Shown here: piece after piece, positions 30,694 through 36,296 of the stretch
How positions within the stretch are numbered: the first letter of the stretch is position 1
Layout of the letters: every line of letters starts with the position of its first letter
Assembly: GCA_964617995.1 (NCBI GenBank)
Contig: CAZTXD010000020.1
Coordinates: 1-36,296, forward strand
DNA: 36,296 bases
Direction: 5' to 3'
Source: CAZTXD01 sp964617995
Lineage (GTDB): Bacteria; Actinomycetota; Acidimicrobiia; Spongiisociales; ZC4RG35
Notes under the pieces: generated by a model
The model's input: only the letters and a program-made list of their open reading frames with translations
Database searches by the model: none
What the model was told of the DNA's origin: nothing
Position numbers and translations under genes: made by a program

Positions 30694-31097
30694 CGTCGGG
30701 CCTCTTCGGGGATGGAGATGTCGCAGTAGGCGATGACCAGGGTGGCGTCGGGGTAGGAGAGGGCGGCGGCTTTGGTCTCCTCGACGGCGAGGACGTCAAA
30801 CAACGGGTCGTGGCCTCCGGGGGCGGTCTCGAGGTCTAAGAGCAAGTCGAGTTTGGCGAGGCCGTCTTCGAGACTTCCCGACACCGGGCGCGACGTGGCG
30901 GTGTCTTGGACTCGGACGCCGGTCTTGGTTCGGGCCAGCACCCCGGCGAGCTCGAGCCCGTAGATCTCCCAGGTGATCCCCGACGTCCGGCGGCGTCCGG
31001 CGCGGGCGATGAGCCGGTCGTGGGAGGCGGTCATCGCCAGAGGCACGTCGTCGAGGCGGAAGGCGACCGCCGGCTGGAATCCGAAGTATTCGCTCAT
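30690..31097 (-). CDS. Hypothetical early protein downstream of initiator
   Basis: 135 residues (MSEYFGFQPAVAFRLDDVPL... GITWEIYGLELAGVLARTK... LVIAYCDISIPEEARR). Alpha/beta, no recognised motif. ATGA overlaps on both sides place it between initiator and resolvase, so a replication or recombination role is possible. Confidence 0.62.
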   Translation of the reverse strand: MSEYFGFQPAVAFRLDDVPLAMTASHDRLIARAGRRRTSGITWEIYGLELAGVLARTKTGVRVQDTATSRPVSGSLEDGLAKLDLLLDLETAPGGHDPLFDVLAVEETKAAALSYPDATLVIAYCDISIPEEARR

Positions 31098-32173
31098 CCC
31101 GCCTTCGCCTCCGGATCGGCGAACTTGCAGTCGCAGTGGGCGAGGGTGTCGTAGTCCTCTGCGGAGTCGACGTCGACCAGGTGGCCGTTGGCCAACACGG
31201 CGAGGAACCGGTGGTTACCGCAGCGGTCACAGTCAGGCAGCTGGCGGCCGCTGTTGATGTCGCCGGCGGCTCCGGAGACGAACATCCAGCCGGAGGGGTG
31301 TTTGATCCCCTCGCCGTGGGCCCGGGCCAGGAACTCGTCGGAAGGCGGCGGGTGTTCGGCGAGGAACCGGGCGACCTGGCGGGGGTAGATCTCGGCGATC
31401 TTGCCGACGAACCGTCTCCCGGTCAGATCACACCACCGGCGGGCGATCTCCTCCGGATCATCCTCCCAGCCACCGCCGCCGTCCGGGTCGGCGTCCGCGG
31501 TGGTGGTTCTCTGACGGTTCTCTGACGGTTCTGAACTACGTCGCGCTACCGCGACGATCTCGTTGCCGTCTGCGACAATCTCGTCGCTGTCTGCAACGAT
31601 CTCCCGAAGATTGTCGCGCTCTGCGACGATCTCGCCCGGCCCGGCGGAACGAGCCTTTTCGCGGCCTCGATCGGGCTGTTTGCCCTGGTCAGCAGCCTGT
31701 TGATCGGGATCGATGCTTACAGTGGTGTCATTCTCAGAGATTGTCGCGCTCTGCGACGATCTCTCGGCGAGGGACTGTTGGACCGGGACGGCGACCTCCG
31801 CCACTTCACCGGCAGGGTCGATCACCCGCTCCCGCCATTCCGCCCGAGGGTCGAGCTCGACGAGCCTCTCGGCGATCTGTTGGGAGGAGAGCGGATGGTC
31901 GACGATGGTCATGACGAACGCCGGCGACTGGTAGTGGCCGCGAGTGAACATGCGGAGCTCGCCGGCGGTGATCAGCTCGTCGAGTCGGCGGTTGACCGTC
32001 GACCGGTGCACCTTCGCCGCCTTAGCGAGGTCGCGGATCTTCGGCCAGGCGAACCCGTGGTCGTCGGCCCGGTTGGCGACGCCGAGGAACACCAGGCGGG
32101 CGTAGCCGTCCGACCGGGACCGTCCCTCCTCCGACCCGGTGCCGAGGATGCAGGAGAGGGCGTGGACGCTCAC
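31094..32173 (-). CDS. Replication initiator-like protein with N-terminal winged HTH
   Basis: 359 residues. The N-terminal 85 form a winged helix-turn-helix (LGVANRADDHGFAWPKIRD, LAKAAKVHRSTVNRRLDELI, TAGELRM) like phage and plasmid replication initiators. The middle (about 130-235) is low-complexity and is where the DNA iterons lie. The C-terminal part (WEDDPEEIARRWCDLTGRRF, EGIKHPSGWMFV) ends in a zinc site (CDRCGN, HCDC). A replication role is inferred from the HTH and the embedded repeats. ATGA overlap with the downstream gene. Confidence 0.72.
   Translation of the reverse strand: MSVHALSCILGTGSEEGRSRSDGYARLVFLGVANRADDHGFAWPKIRDLAKAAKVHRSTVNRRLDELITAGELRMFTRGHYQSPAFVMTIVDHPLSSQQIAERLVELDPRAEWRERVIDPAGEVAEVAVPVQQSLAERSSQSATISENDTTVSIDPDQQAADQGKQPDRGREKARSAGPGEIVAERDNLREIVADSDEIVADGNEIVAVARRSSEPSENRQRTTTADADPDGGGGWEDDPEEIARRWCDLTGRRFVGKIAEIYPRQVARFLAEHPPPSDEFLARAHGEGIKHPSGWMFVSGAAGDINSGRQLPDCDRCGNHRFLAVLANGHLVDVDSAEDYDTLAHCDCKFADPEAKAG
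31505..31536. repeat. 11-bp tandem repeats next to iterons
   Basis: GGTTCTCTGAC occurs twice head to tail (31505-31515, 31516-31526), followed by a degenerate third unit GGTTCTGAAC (31527-31536). It ends 3 bp before iteron R1. The unit of 11 is not a multiple of 3, so it is not a protein repeat. Confidence 0.65.
31540..31763. repeat. Iteron array, candidate replication origin
   Basis: Five copies of a unit of about 21 bp with core GTCGCGCTCTGCGACGATC plus TC: R1 31540-31561 (one extra base), R2 31562-31582, R3 31583-31603 (R1-R3 contiguous), R4 31613-31633 and R5 31743-31763. R4 and R5 are identical over 26 bp (31608-31633 and 31738-31763) yet lie in different reading frames of the initiator gene. 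Each good copy is itself a dyad: GTCGC-N5-GCGAC, extended to 9-bp arms. Position inside an initiator gene matches the lambda O arrangement. Confidence 0.72.
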
Positions 32174-32553
32174 GTCGACTCTCCTCCGAGAGAGCCAACC
32201 ACGACATCGACCTGCCCGTTCCGTTGGATGACGTCGAGGGTCAGCGACGCCACGATTCTGTCGGGGGCGTCCGGTAGGATGGGCTGGCCGTCGACGGTGA
32301 CGTTGGTCGCCCCACAGAGCACCAGGGCGCCGATCAGCTGCTCGAGGGCGTCATTGTCGGACCCTCCCCTCTCAGAGGCTGCGCTTAAGGCCCGTTTCGC
32401 TGCGCCTAACCGACTGCGGGACTTTGTGGCCCCATCACCCTTCACCACCACTTGTTTGCCTGCCACGGTGATCCTGTGATGTCCCTCGTGACGGTGGCCC
32501 GGATCCCGGACGTAGACGATCGTCGCCGGGCCCACCTCGCGGACGTCGCCCAT
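32170..32553 (-). CDS. Hypothetical early protein
   Basis: 127 residues (MGDVREVGPATIVYVRDPG... RITVAGKQVVVKGDG... LGAAKRALSAASERGG... VASLTLDVIQRNGQVDVVV). Beta-rich ends around a helical centre; no family recognised. GGAGG serves ATG 32553, which overlaps the stop of the J-domain gene; GTG 32556 is an alternative start. Confidence 0.6.
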   Translation of the reverse strand: MGDVREVGPATIVYVRDPGHRHEGHHRITVAGKQVVVKGDGATKSRSRLGAAKRALSAASERGGSDNDALEQLIGALVLCGATNVTVDGQPILPDAPDRIVASLTLDVIQRNGQVDVVVGSLGGEST

Positions 32554-33182
32554 CACGCCACCTCCTCGAGACCGAGGATCCGGCCGGCGTCACGGATCTC
32601 GGCCAGCTTGTCGGTGGAGCCGCCGAGGTCGGGGTGGGCCTTCTTGAGCGCCCGCCGCCAGATGGGTCGGAGCACGTCGGGGTCTGTGGAGGCCTCCTGG
32701 ATGTCGACGATGTCGTGGCCGGTGAGGGTGGCGACGAGGATGATGGCCTGTTCCTTCGAGGTGAGCCCTGAGCCGGCGGTGAGCTGCTTCCATCCGGTGT
32801 ACTGCTCACCCGACCGGGTCACCCCGTACCGGTCCACGGCGCGGAGGGCTTCGAGGCCCAGGGCGATCGCTCGGACGTTGTGCTGCCAGAAGGCGTGGGT
32901 GTCGGTCGCATATCGGAGCGGACCGTGGGCCGACTCGAACGACAGGATGATGCCGGGGTGGTCGGGAGTGCGGGCGTCGGACCGGGGCATGCCGTCGAGG
33001 CGGAGATCCCGATCTCGGAAGTCGGCCTGGATGACGACCCGGTGGGCGTCGAGGTGGCCGAGCTCTCGATCGAGAAGCTCGAGGGTCTGAGACCAGGAGG
33101 CCTTGAACGTGTTGCGGCTACGCCGCGGGCGGGTGTCCGGGTAGGCCCAGGAGCCGAGCGGCCGGAACTGGAAGGCGGTCAC
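32553..33182 (-). CDS. Conserved phage protein with C-terminal J-like domain
   Basis: 209 residues. The N-terminal 135 match a recurrent actinobacterial phage/plasmid protein: LGSWAYPDTRPRRSRNTFK, SQTLELLDRELGHLDA, IQADFRDRDLRLDGMPRSDA, HPGIILSFESAHGPLRY, VDRYGVTRSGEQYTGWKQL. The C-terminal part is DnaJ-like (LRPIWRRALKKAHPDLGGS, with HPD). DnaJ-type adaptors can recruit host DnaK to replication complexes. GTG 33182 is chosen; GGGAGG lies 13 nt upstream. The longer open frame is the shadow of the ParB-like gene. Confidence 0.75.
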   Translation of the reverse strand: MTAFQFRPLGSWAYPDTRPRRSRNTFKASWSQTLELLDRELGHLDAHRVVIQADFRDRDLRLDGMPRSDARTPDHPGIILSFESAHGPLRYATDTHAFWQHNVRAIALGLEALRAVDRYGVTRSGEQYTGWKQLTAGSGLTSKEQAIILVATLTGHDIVDIQEASTDPDVLRPIWRRALKKAHPDLGGSTDKLAEIRDAGRILGLEEVA

Positions 33183-33184
33183 GG

Positions 33185-33379
33185 TTAGAGGACACCTCCC
33201 AGCGGCATCACCATGTCGACGCCGCGGGCGGGGGGCCGTTCCCGTTCTTCGTCGTCGACGCCGAGGAGACAGAACGAACACAGGTCGGCTTCGACCCAGA
33301 AACAGGCGTAGCGGGTGCCGGCCCGGTCGACGACACAGGCGTCGAATTCGGTGCAGCCGCACTCCCGGCAAGCCCTCAC
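33185..33379 (-). CDS. Small zinc-ribbon protein
   Basis: 64 residues (VRACRECGCTEFDACVVDRA...). CRECGCTEFDAC and CSFCLLG form a likely zinc ribbon, a recurrent small protein of actinophage genomes. GTG start overlaps the ParB-like stop (GTGA). Confidence 0.68.
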   Translation of the reverse strand: MRACRECGCTEFDACVVDRAGTRYACFWVEADLCSFCLLGVDDEERERPPARGVDMVMPLGGVL

Positions 33380-34773
33380 CCGTCGTCCCCCTCGGCGAGC
33401 TCGTAGCCGTCGATGTCGACGTCGACCCCGAAGTCGGCGAAGACGTCCATGAGGTGACGGAAGGCTCCGCTTGAGTCCTCGTCGACCCAGGTGCCTGATG
33501 CCTGCTCGAGCGGGTCGGAGAGGGCGCAGGCGAGGATGATGCGGAGCCGGTTGGGGCCGTCGGCGGTCTCGTAGAGCTCTGAGAGGTCGGGGTACTCGAC
33601 GAGACCCGCACCCTCTGGCGGCATGAGGTCCAAGAGCTCGAGGGCGATCTCGCCCTGATAGTCATGCCAGATGAGGTTGACGAGCCAGTCGGCGGCGAGG
33701 TTGAGGATCTTCTCTTTGGCGGGCACCCGGCCGGAGAGGACCGTCCGGGCCGCGGAGCGCAGGGCTCCCTCCCGTTGTGCGGCGCGCCGCTCCAATTGTT
33801 TCCGTTTGGCCGCTTCCTTGTCCCGGTTCTTCTTCTGGTCGGCGGCCGACTGCAAGTACGTGGACTGGAGATTCGAGTCGCCACCCGGCCCATGCCTAGC
33901 GGTCTCGGTGCAGAGCCAGTCGACGTGGACACCGTCTCGGAATGCGGACCCGTAGACCATCGCCGCGTGGCACGGCTCCTTTTCATGCTTATCTCGGCTG
34001 ATGTCCCAAATCGGATTCTGCAACAGCCGAGCCATGCCCTTGGGCGGCTCGGCCCAGGATCCTTCCACCTTCTTTGGCTCGACCAGGCTGACGCCAGTGG
34101 CCTCGAGCTCGGCTCTCTTCTCGGCGACCTTGTCGGCAGTTGTCTTCTGTCGGATCGCCGTCTTGACCATCTGCTCGATTTCGCCGTGGGGGTCTGTGGT
34201 GTCGTCCCGGTCGGTGGCGGCGATCTGTTCGACAATGGGGGCGATGTCGGCCCCGGCGGACTCCACTTTGGTGAGCTCGTAGAGGTCCTCGGTGGTGAGC
34301 CGTCCCGCCTCGGCCAGGTCGATCACCTCGCCGGGGAGTTTCAGCAGCGACAGCCGCTTCGAGATGTGCGACTCGGAGCGGCCGATCTCCCGGGCGATCT
34401 GGCGTTGTCTCATCCCGAGACGTTTCAGCTGGGCGTAGCCGGACGCCTCGTCGACCGGGTCGAGGTCGACCCGCTGCAGGTTCTCGACCAGCTGCAGTTT
34501 GATGCGGGCCAACTCCGGATCCTCGTCGGGATGGTCGACGACATGGACCGGGGCGTCGGGACGGCCCATGTTGGTGAGGGCGGCGTAGCGGCGTCGGCCG
34601 GCGATGAGGTCGTAGCGGCCGTCGCCGTTAGCGCGGACGATCAGCGGTTCGATCACGTCGAAGTTCATGATCGACCCTTCCAACTCGGAGGTGTCGCCGA
34701 CGTCGGAGCGGACGTTATCGGGCAGGTCGATCAGGTCGAGGGCAAGCCGCGGGGTGGCCATGTCCGTGGTCAT
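33376..34773 (-). CDS. ParB/RepB/Spo0J-like protein
   Basis: 465 residues. N-terminal ParB nuclease/CTPase-type domain: RYDLIAGRRRYAAL (50-70), LVENLQRVDLDPVDEASGYA (95-115). A helix-turn-helix follows (MRQRQIAREIGRSESHISKR, 120-140). The C-terminal 250 residues are specific to this group, with zinc-less helices and an acidic end. No ParA gene and no recognised parS site are present. It may act in replication, transcription or segregation. ATG 34773 directly follows the upstream stop, with GAGGAG ahead. Confidence 0.85.
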   Translation of the reverse strand: MTTDMATPRLALDLIDLPDNVRSDVGDTSELEGSIMNFDVIEPLIVRANGDGRYDLIAGRRRYAALTNMGRPDAPVHVVDHPDEDPELARIKLQLVENLQRVDLDPVDEASGYAQLKRLGMRQRQIAREIGRSESHISKRLSLLKLPGEVIDLAEAGRLTTEDLYELTKVESAGADIAPIVEQIAATDRDDTTDPHGEIEQMVKTAIRQKTTADKVAEKRAELEATGVSLVEPKKVEGSWAEPPKGMARLLQNPIWDISRDKHEKEPCHAAMVYGSAFRDGVHVDWLCTETARHGPGGDSNLQSTYLQSAADQKKNRDKEAAKRKQLERRAAQREGALRSAARTVLSGRVPAKEKILNLAADWLVNLIWHDYQGEIALELLDLMPPEGAGLVEYPDLSELYETADGPNRLRIILACALSDPLEQASGTWVDEDSSGAFRHLMDVFADFGVDVDIDGYELAEGDDG

Positions 34774-35190
34774 TTACTCCTCCTCGTGGCGGCCGCGGCG
34801 CGCCTCTTCGACGGCGAACTCGGGGGTGGTCGACAGGTCGACCGGGTCGGCCGTCTGGGCACGTTTGCGGTTGCGCCGGTCGATCCGGTGGACCCGGTTG
34901 GACAGCCGGACGTGGAGCCGCCACGACCGTGCCGCCTCCTCGAGGGCCTCGGCGGGGACGTCGGAGAGCGGGTCGAACCTGGCGTCGGGTGGAAGCTGGA
35001 TCCGGATCTTGTCGCCCGGCCACCCACAGGAGCACCAGACGTTGAGGGCGGTGGAGAGGTCGATCGTTGACATACGGATGTCGACTCCGACAATGTGAAG
35101 GGGCAGCGGCGGCATCTCCCGGACCTCCAGTTCGACCGGCTGGACCATCGGCGACAAAGTGACTGGGCTGTGAGGGGCGAAGCCGGTCAT
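34774..35190 (-). CDS. Hypothetical protein upstream of ParB-like gene
   Basis: 138 residues starting MTGFAPHSPVTLSPMVQPVE. Beta-rich first half with a CSCGW motif, then a basic region (RSWRLHVRLSNRVHRIDRRN). No family recognised. GAGG lies 6 nt before ATG 35190; the frame upstream is shadow. Last gene before the ParB-like gene, probably co-translated with it. Confidence 0.6.
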   Translation of the reverse strand: MTGFAPHSPVTLSPMVQPVELEVREMPPLPLHIVGVDIRMSTIDLSTALNVWCSCGWPGDKIRIQLPPDARFDPLSDVPAEALEEAARSWRLHVRLSNRVHRIDRRNRKRAQTADPVDLSTTPEFAVEEARRGRHEEE

Positions 35191-35456
35191 GGGATCCTCG
35201 TGATAGGGGCCGGCCGGACACCGGTTGTGACCAAACCCATGGCAGCTGCCAGGCTGCGGAGTGTCCGGCCGACGGGATCGAGCCGGGAGGATGACCCAAG
35301 GGGGACTCGGGTAGGAGAGGTTCCGGCTGCTGTGGTCAGCCCGCGGTCCACACCCTCCCGGCACGGCTTGCATACCAGACGCCCGGCGCCGTCGAGGAGG
35401 AAGCTGCCTTCCTTCTCCTCGTCGCAGGACGGACAGATCGGCAGAGTCGGGGTCAC
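35187..35456 (-). CDS. Small zinc-ribbon protein
   Basis: 89 residues. CPSCDEEKEGSFLLDGAG and CKPCREG form a zinc ribbon (8-33). The rest is Ser/Thr-rich and then helical. GTG start overlaps the upstream stop (GTGA). Early-operon position suggests a regulatory or host-interaction role; unproven. Confidence 0.65.
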   Translation of the reverse strand: MTPTLPICPSCDEEKEGSFLLDGAGRLVCKPCREGVDRGLTTAAGTSPTRVPLGSSSRLDPVGRTLRSLAAAMGLVTTGVRPAPITRIP

Positions 35457-35653
35457 GGCCGGACCCCGAAGTGATCGTTGTACTCGATCAGCGCCCGGTC
35501 GTAGCCGGCGAAGTCACGACGGTCGTAGGCCACCCCCACTGCTGACCAGAGGGTCCGGGCCTGTTCGCAGAGGGTGTGGCCACGCCGGCATCCACACTCG
35601 AGGGGAGGGCCGAGCTCGATCGGCGAGTCGAGACGGGCGGGGCCGTCGCTCAC
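35453..35653 (-). CDS. Small cysteine-containing early protein
   Basis: 66 residues (VSDGPARLDSPIELGPPLEC...). CGCRRGHTLCEQARTLWSAV is a cysteine/histidine cluster found in small actinophage early proteins. GTG start overlaps the stop of the HTH gene (GTGA). Function unknown. Confidence 0.65.
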   Translation of the reverse strand: MSDGPARLDSPIELGPPLECGCRRGHTLCEQARTLWSAVGVAYDRRDFAGYDRALIEYNDHFGVRP

Positions 35654-35883
35654 GAGGCCTCCTCGAGGAGGTCGAAGTCGGTGAGCCACCGTTTGATGGT
35701 CTGGTAGGAGACGGAGACGGCTCGATCGGTGACGGCGTAGAGCTCCTGGGCGATCTCTTCGTAGGTGGCGCCTCCGGATCGTTGCGCGGCGAGGAAGTCG
35801 TGGAGTGATGTGTCCTGTCGGTCTTTGAGGAGGACGTCCGCCATCCGTTGTTTGGAGTCGAGTCGAACATTCGGATCTGCCAT
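35650..35883 (-). CDS. HTH protein, first gene of leftward operon (Cro/excisionase-like position)
   Basis: 77 residues. The segment RSGGATYEEIAQELYAVTDR then VSVSYQTIKRWL is a helix-turn-helix. It is divergent from the repressor, the position of cro or an excisionase. Its ATG lies only 8-10 bp from the -10 box of the leftward promoter and has no Shine-Dalgarno, so it is probably translated from a leaderless mRNA, common in actinobacteria. Confidence 0.75.
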   Translation of the reverse strand: MADPNVRLDSKQRMADVLLKDRQDTSLHDFLAAQRSGGATYEEIAQELYAVTDRAVSVSYQTIKRWLTDFDLLEEAS

Positions 35884-36002
35884 GAGCGGTCAATATATAA
35901 CTCTCGGGTCCGACGAGTCAAGTATCTATCGGCGATCTATTGACAACATACGTGGAGGGTGGATAGTTTTTACCGCATGGCGTCAATGGAAGGAGCGGGC
36001 AG
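35884..36002. promoter_or_regulatory. Divergent control region (early leftward and repressor promoters)
   Basis: Minus strand: -35 TTGACT (35916-35921) and -10 TATATT/TATATA (35892-35899), spacing 16-18, driving the early operon. Plus strand: -35 TTGACA (35940-35945) and -10 TAGTTT (35964-35969), spacing 18, driving repressor and integrase. Three GTCAA half-sites (35889, 35917 and, inverted, 35940) overlap the -35 boxes and are candidate operator elements. AAGGAG before ATG 36003 is the repressor ribosome-binding site. Confidence 0.7.
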
Positions 36003-36296
36003 ATGACGACCAGGGCTGTGACGAGAGAGGACATCGGGTCGTGGATCGCGGCCCGGCGCCGGATCATGCGCTGGACTCAACAGGAGTTGGGCCGGGCGAT
36101 CGCCGACCGTACCGGCGACGAGACGTGGGCCAACAATAAGGCCGTGAAGATCTCCAAGATCGAGAACGGTGCCCACGACCTGTCGGCCTGGGAGCTCAGC
36201 CTGATCGCTGAGATCCAGGGCCAGTCGATCGAGTGGTACTACCAGCCGGTCGACCCGTACACTGAGCCGCCTGCAGCGAGTGAAGCTATTCCGCGG
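36003..36296 (+). CDS. XRE-type phage repressor (N-terminal 98 codons, open at window edge)
   Basis: 98 codons, no stop before the window ends. A helix-turn-helix of the XRE type spans about 8-65: IGSWIAARRRIMRWTQQELG, VKISKIENGAHDLSAWELSL. The C-terminal region seen (SIEWYYQPVDPYTEPPAAS) is a linker. The last bases TTCCGCGG repeat the first 8 bases of the window; joined there, the protein becomes 129 residues and ends in -DEIAA (see 1-104). AAGGAG 8 nt before ATG 36003 sets the start. Position, divergent HTH partner and adjacent integrase point to the immunity repressor. Confidence 0.78.
   Translation, partial: MTTRAVTREDIGSWIAARRRIMRWTQQELGRAIADRTGDETWANNKAVKISKIENGAHDLSAWELSLIAEIQGQSIEWYYQPVDPYTEPPAASEAIPR
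36289..36296. repeat. 8-bp terminal direct repeat, right copy (candidate att core)
   Basis: TTCCGCGG, identical to bases 1-8. It lies within codons 96-98 of the repressor gene. It contains the palindrome CCGCGG. It is consistent with an attachment core or with a circular-assembly overlap. Confidence 0.5.

Noticed and set aside
31505..31763. CRISPR-like array
   Set aside because: Units are contiguous or irregularly spaced, palindromic and within a coding gene, without unique spacers; iterons fit better.
32553..34773. Full ParABS partition system
   Set aside because: No ParA ATPase gene and no parS-type palindrome was seen, so only a ParB-like protein is called.
1..36296. tRNA or rRNA genes, insertion sequences
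   Set aside because: I saw no cloverleaf-type element, rRNA stretch, transposase gene or terminal inverted repeats; a covariance-model scan would be needed to exclude tRNAs fully.

Overview
The window looks like one complete temperate, siphovirus-like phage or prophage genome from a high-GC actinobacterium. The evidence is: an HK97-type head module (terminase, portal, ClpP-like protease, capsid); a tape-measure protein of about 800 residues; two tyrosine recombinases; a divergent repressor/Cro-type control region; and many small zinc-ribbon proteins of the sort common in actinophages. Almost everything is packed on the minus strand with 1-4 bp ATGA, GTGA or TGATG overlaps. I see no tRNA, rRNA or CRISPR. 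The host cannot be named from the sequence.

Layout, left to right. 1-1040 (+): the last codons of a repressor whose start lies at the far right end of the window, then an integrase. 1037-2962 (-): a lysis cassette (short leader ORF, small acidic protein, amidase endolysin, three small membrane proteins). 3015-3935 (+): a GT87-like membrane protein, a moron. 3911-10430 (-): tail fibre/LamG proteins, minor tail proteins and tape measure. 10464-13815 (-): tail chaperone, tail tube-like proteins, a homing endonuclease, tail terminator and neck. 13826-19790 (-): connector, small head proteins, capsid, protease and portal, interrupted by a small plus-strand membrane protein at 14918. 20082-23719 (-): terminases, metallopeptidase and HNH. 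23721-35883 (-): early region with many zinc-ribbon proteins, a second tyrosine recombinase, a RuvC-like resolvase, a replication initiator containing iterons, a DnaJ-like protein and a ParB-like protein. 35884-36002: divergent promoters. 36003-36296 (+): the XRE-type repressor, open at the window edge.

The most interesting system is the repressor-integrase cassette. The same 8 bp (TTCCGCGG) begin and end the window. If they are collapsed to one copy, the repressor frame continues 31 codons into the left end and stops just before the integrase gene. The inferred long repressor ends in -EIAA and the integrase ends in -GVAA. This is the architecture of integration-dependent immunity known from mycobacteriophages such as BPs: attP lies inside the repressor gene, the viral form carries a degradation tag, and integration removes the tag. 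Here the viral form would be 129 residues and the prophage form about 98 plus host codons.

A second strong signal is an iteron array of about 21 bp inside the initiator gene (31540-31763). Two 26-bp copies are identical but lie in different reading frames, so the conserved function is in the DNA; this is probably the replication origin. A third is a dispersed TTCCAG-N4-TTCCAG site with copies at gene boundaries of the head region.
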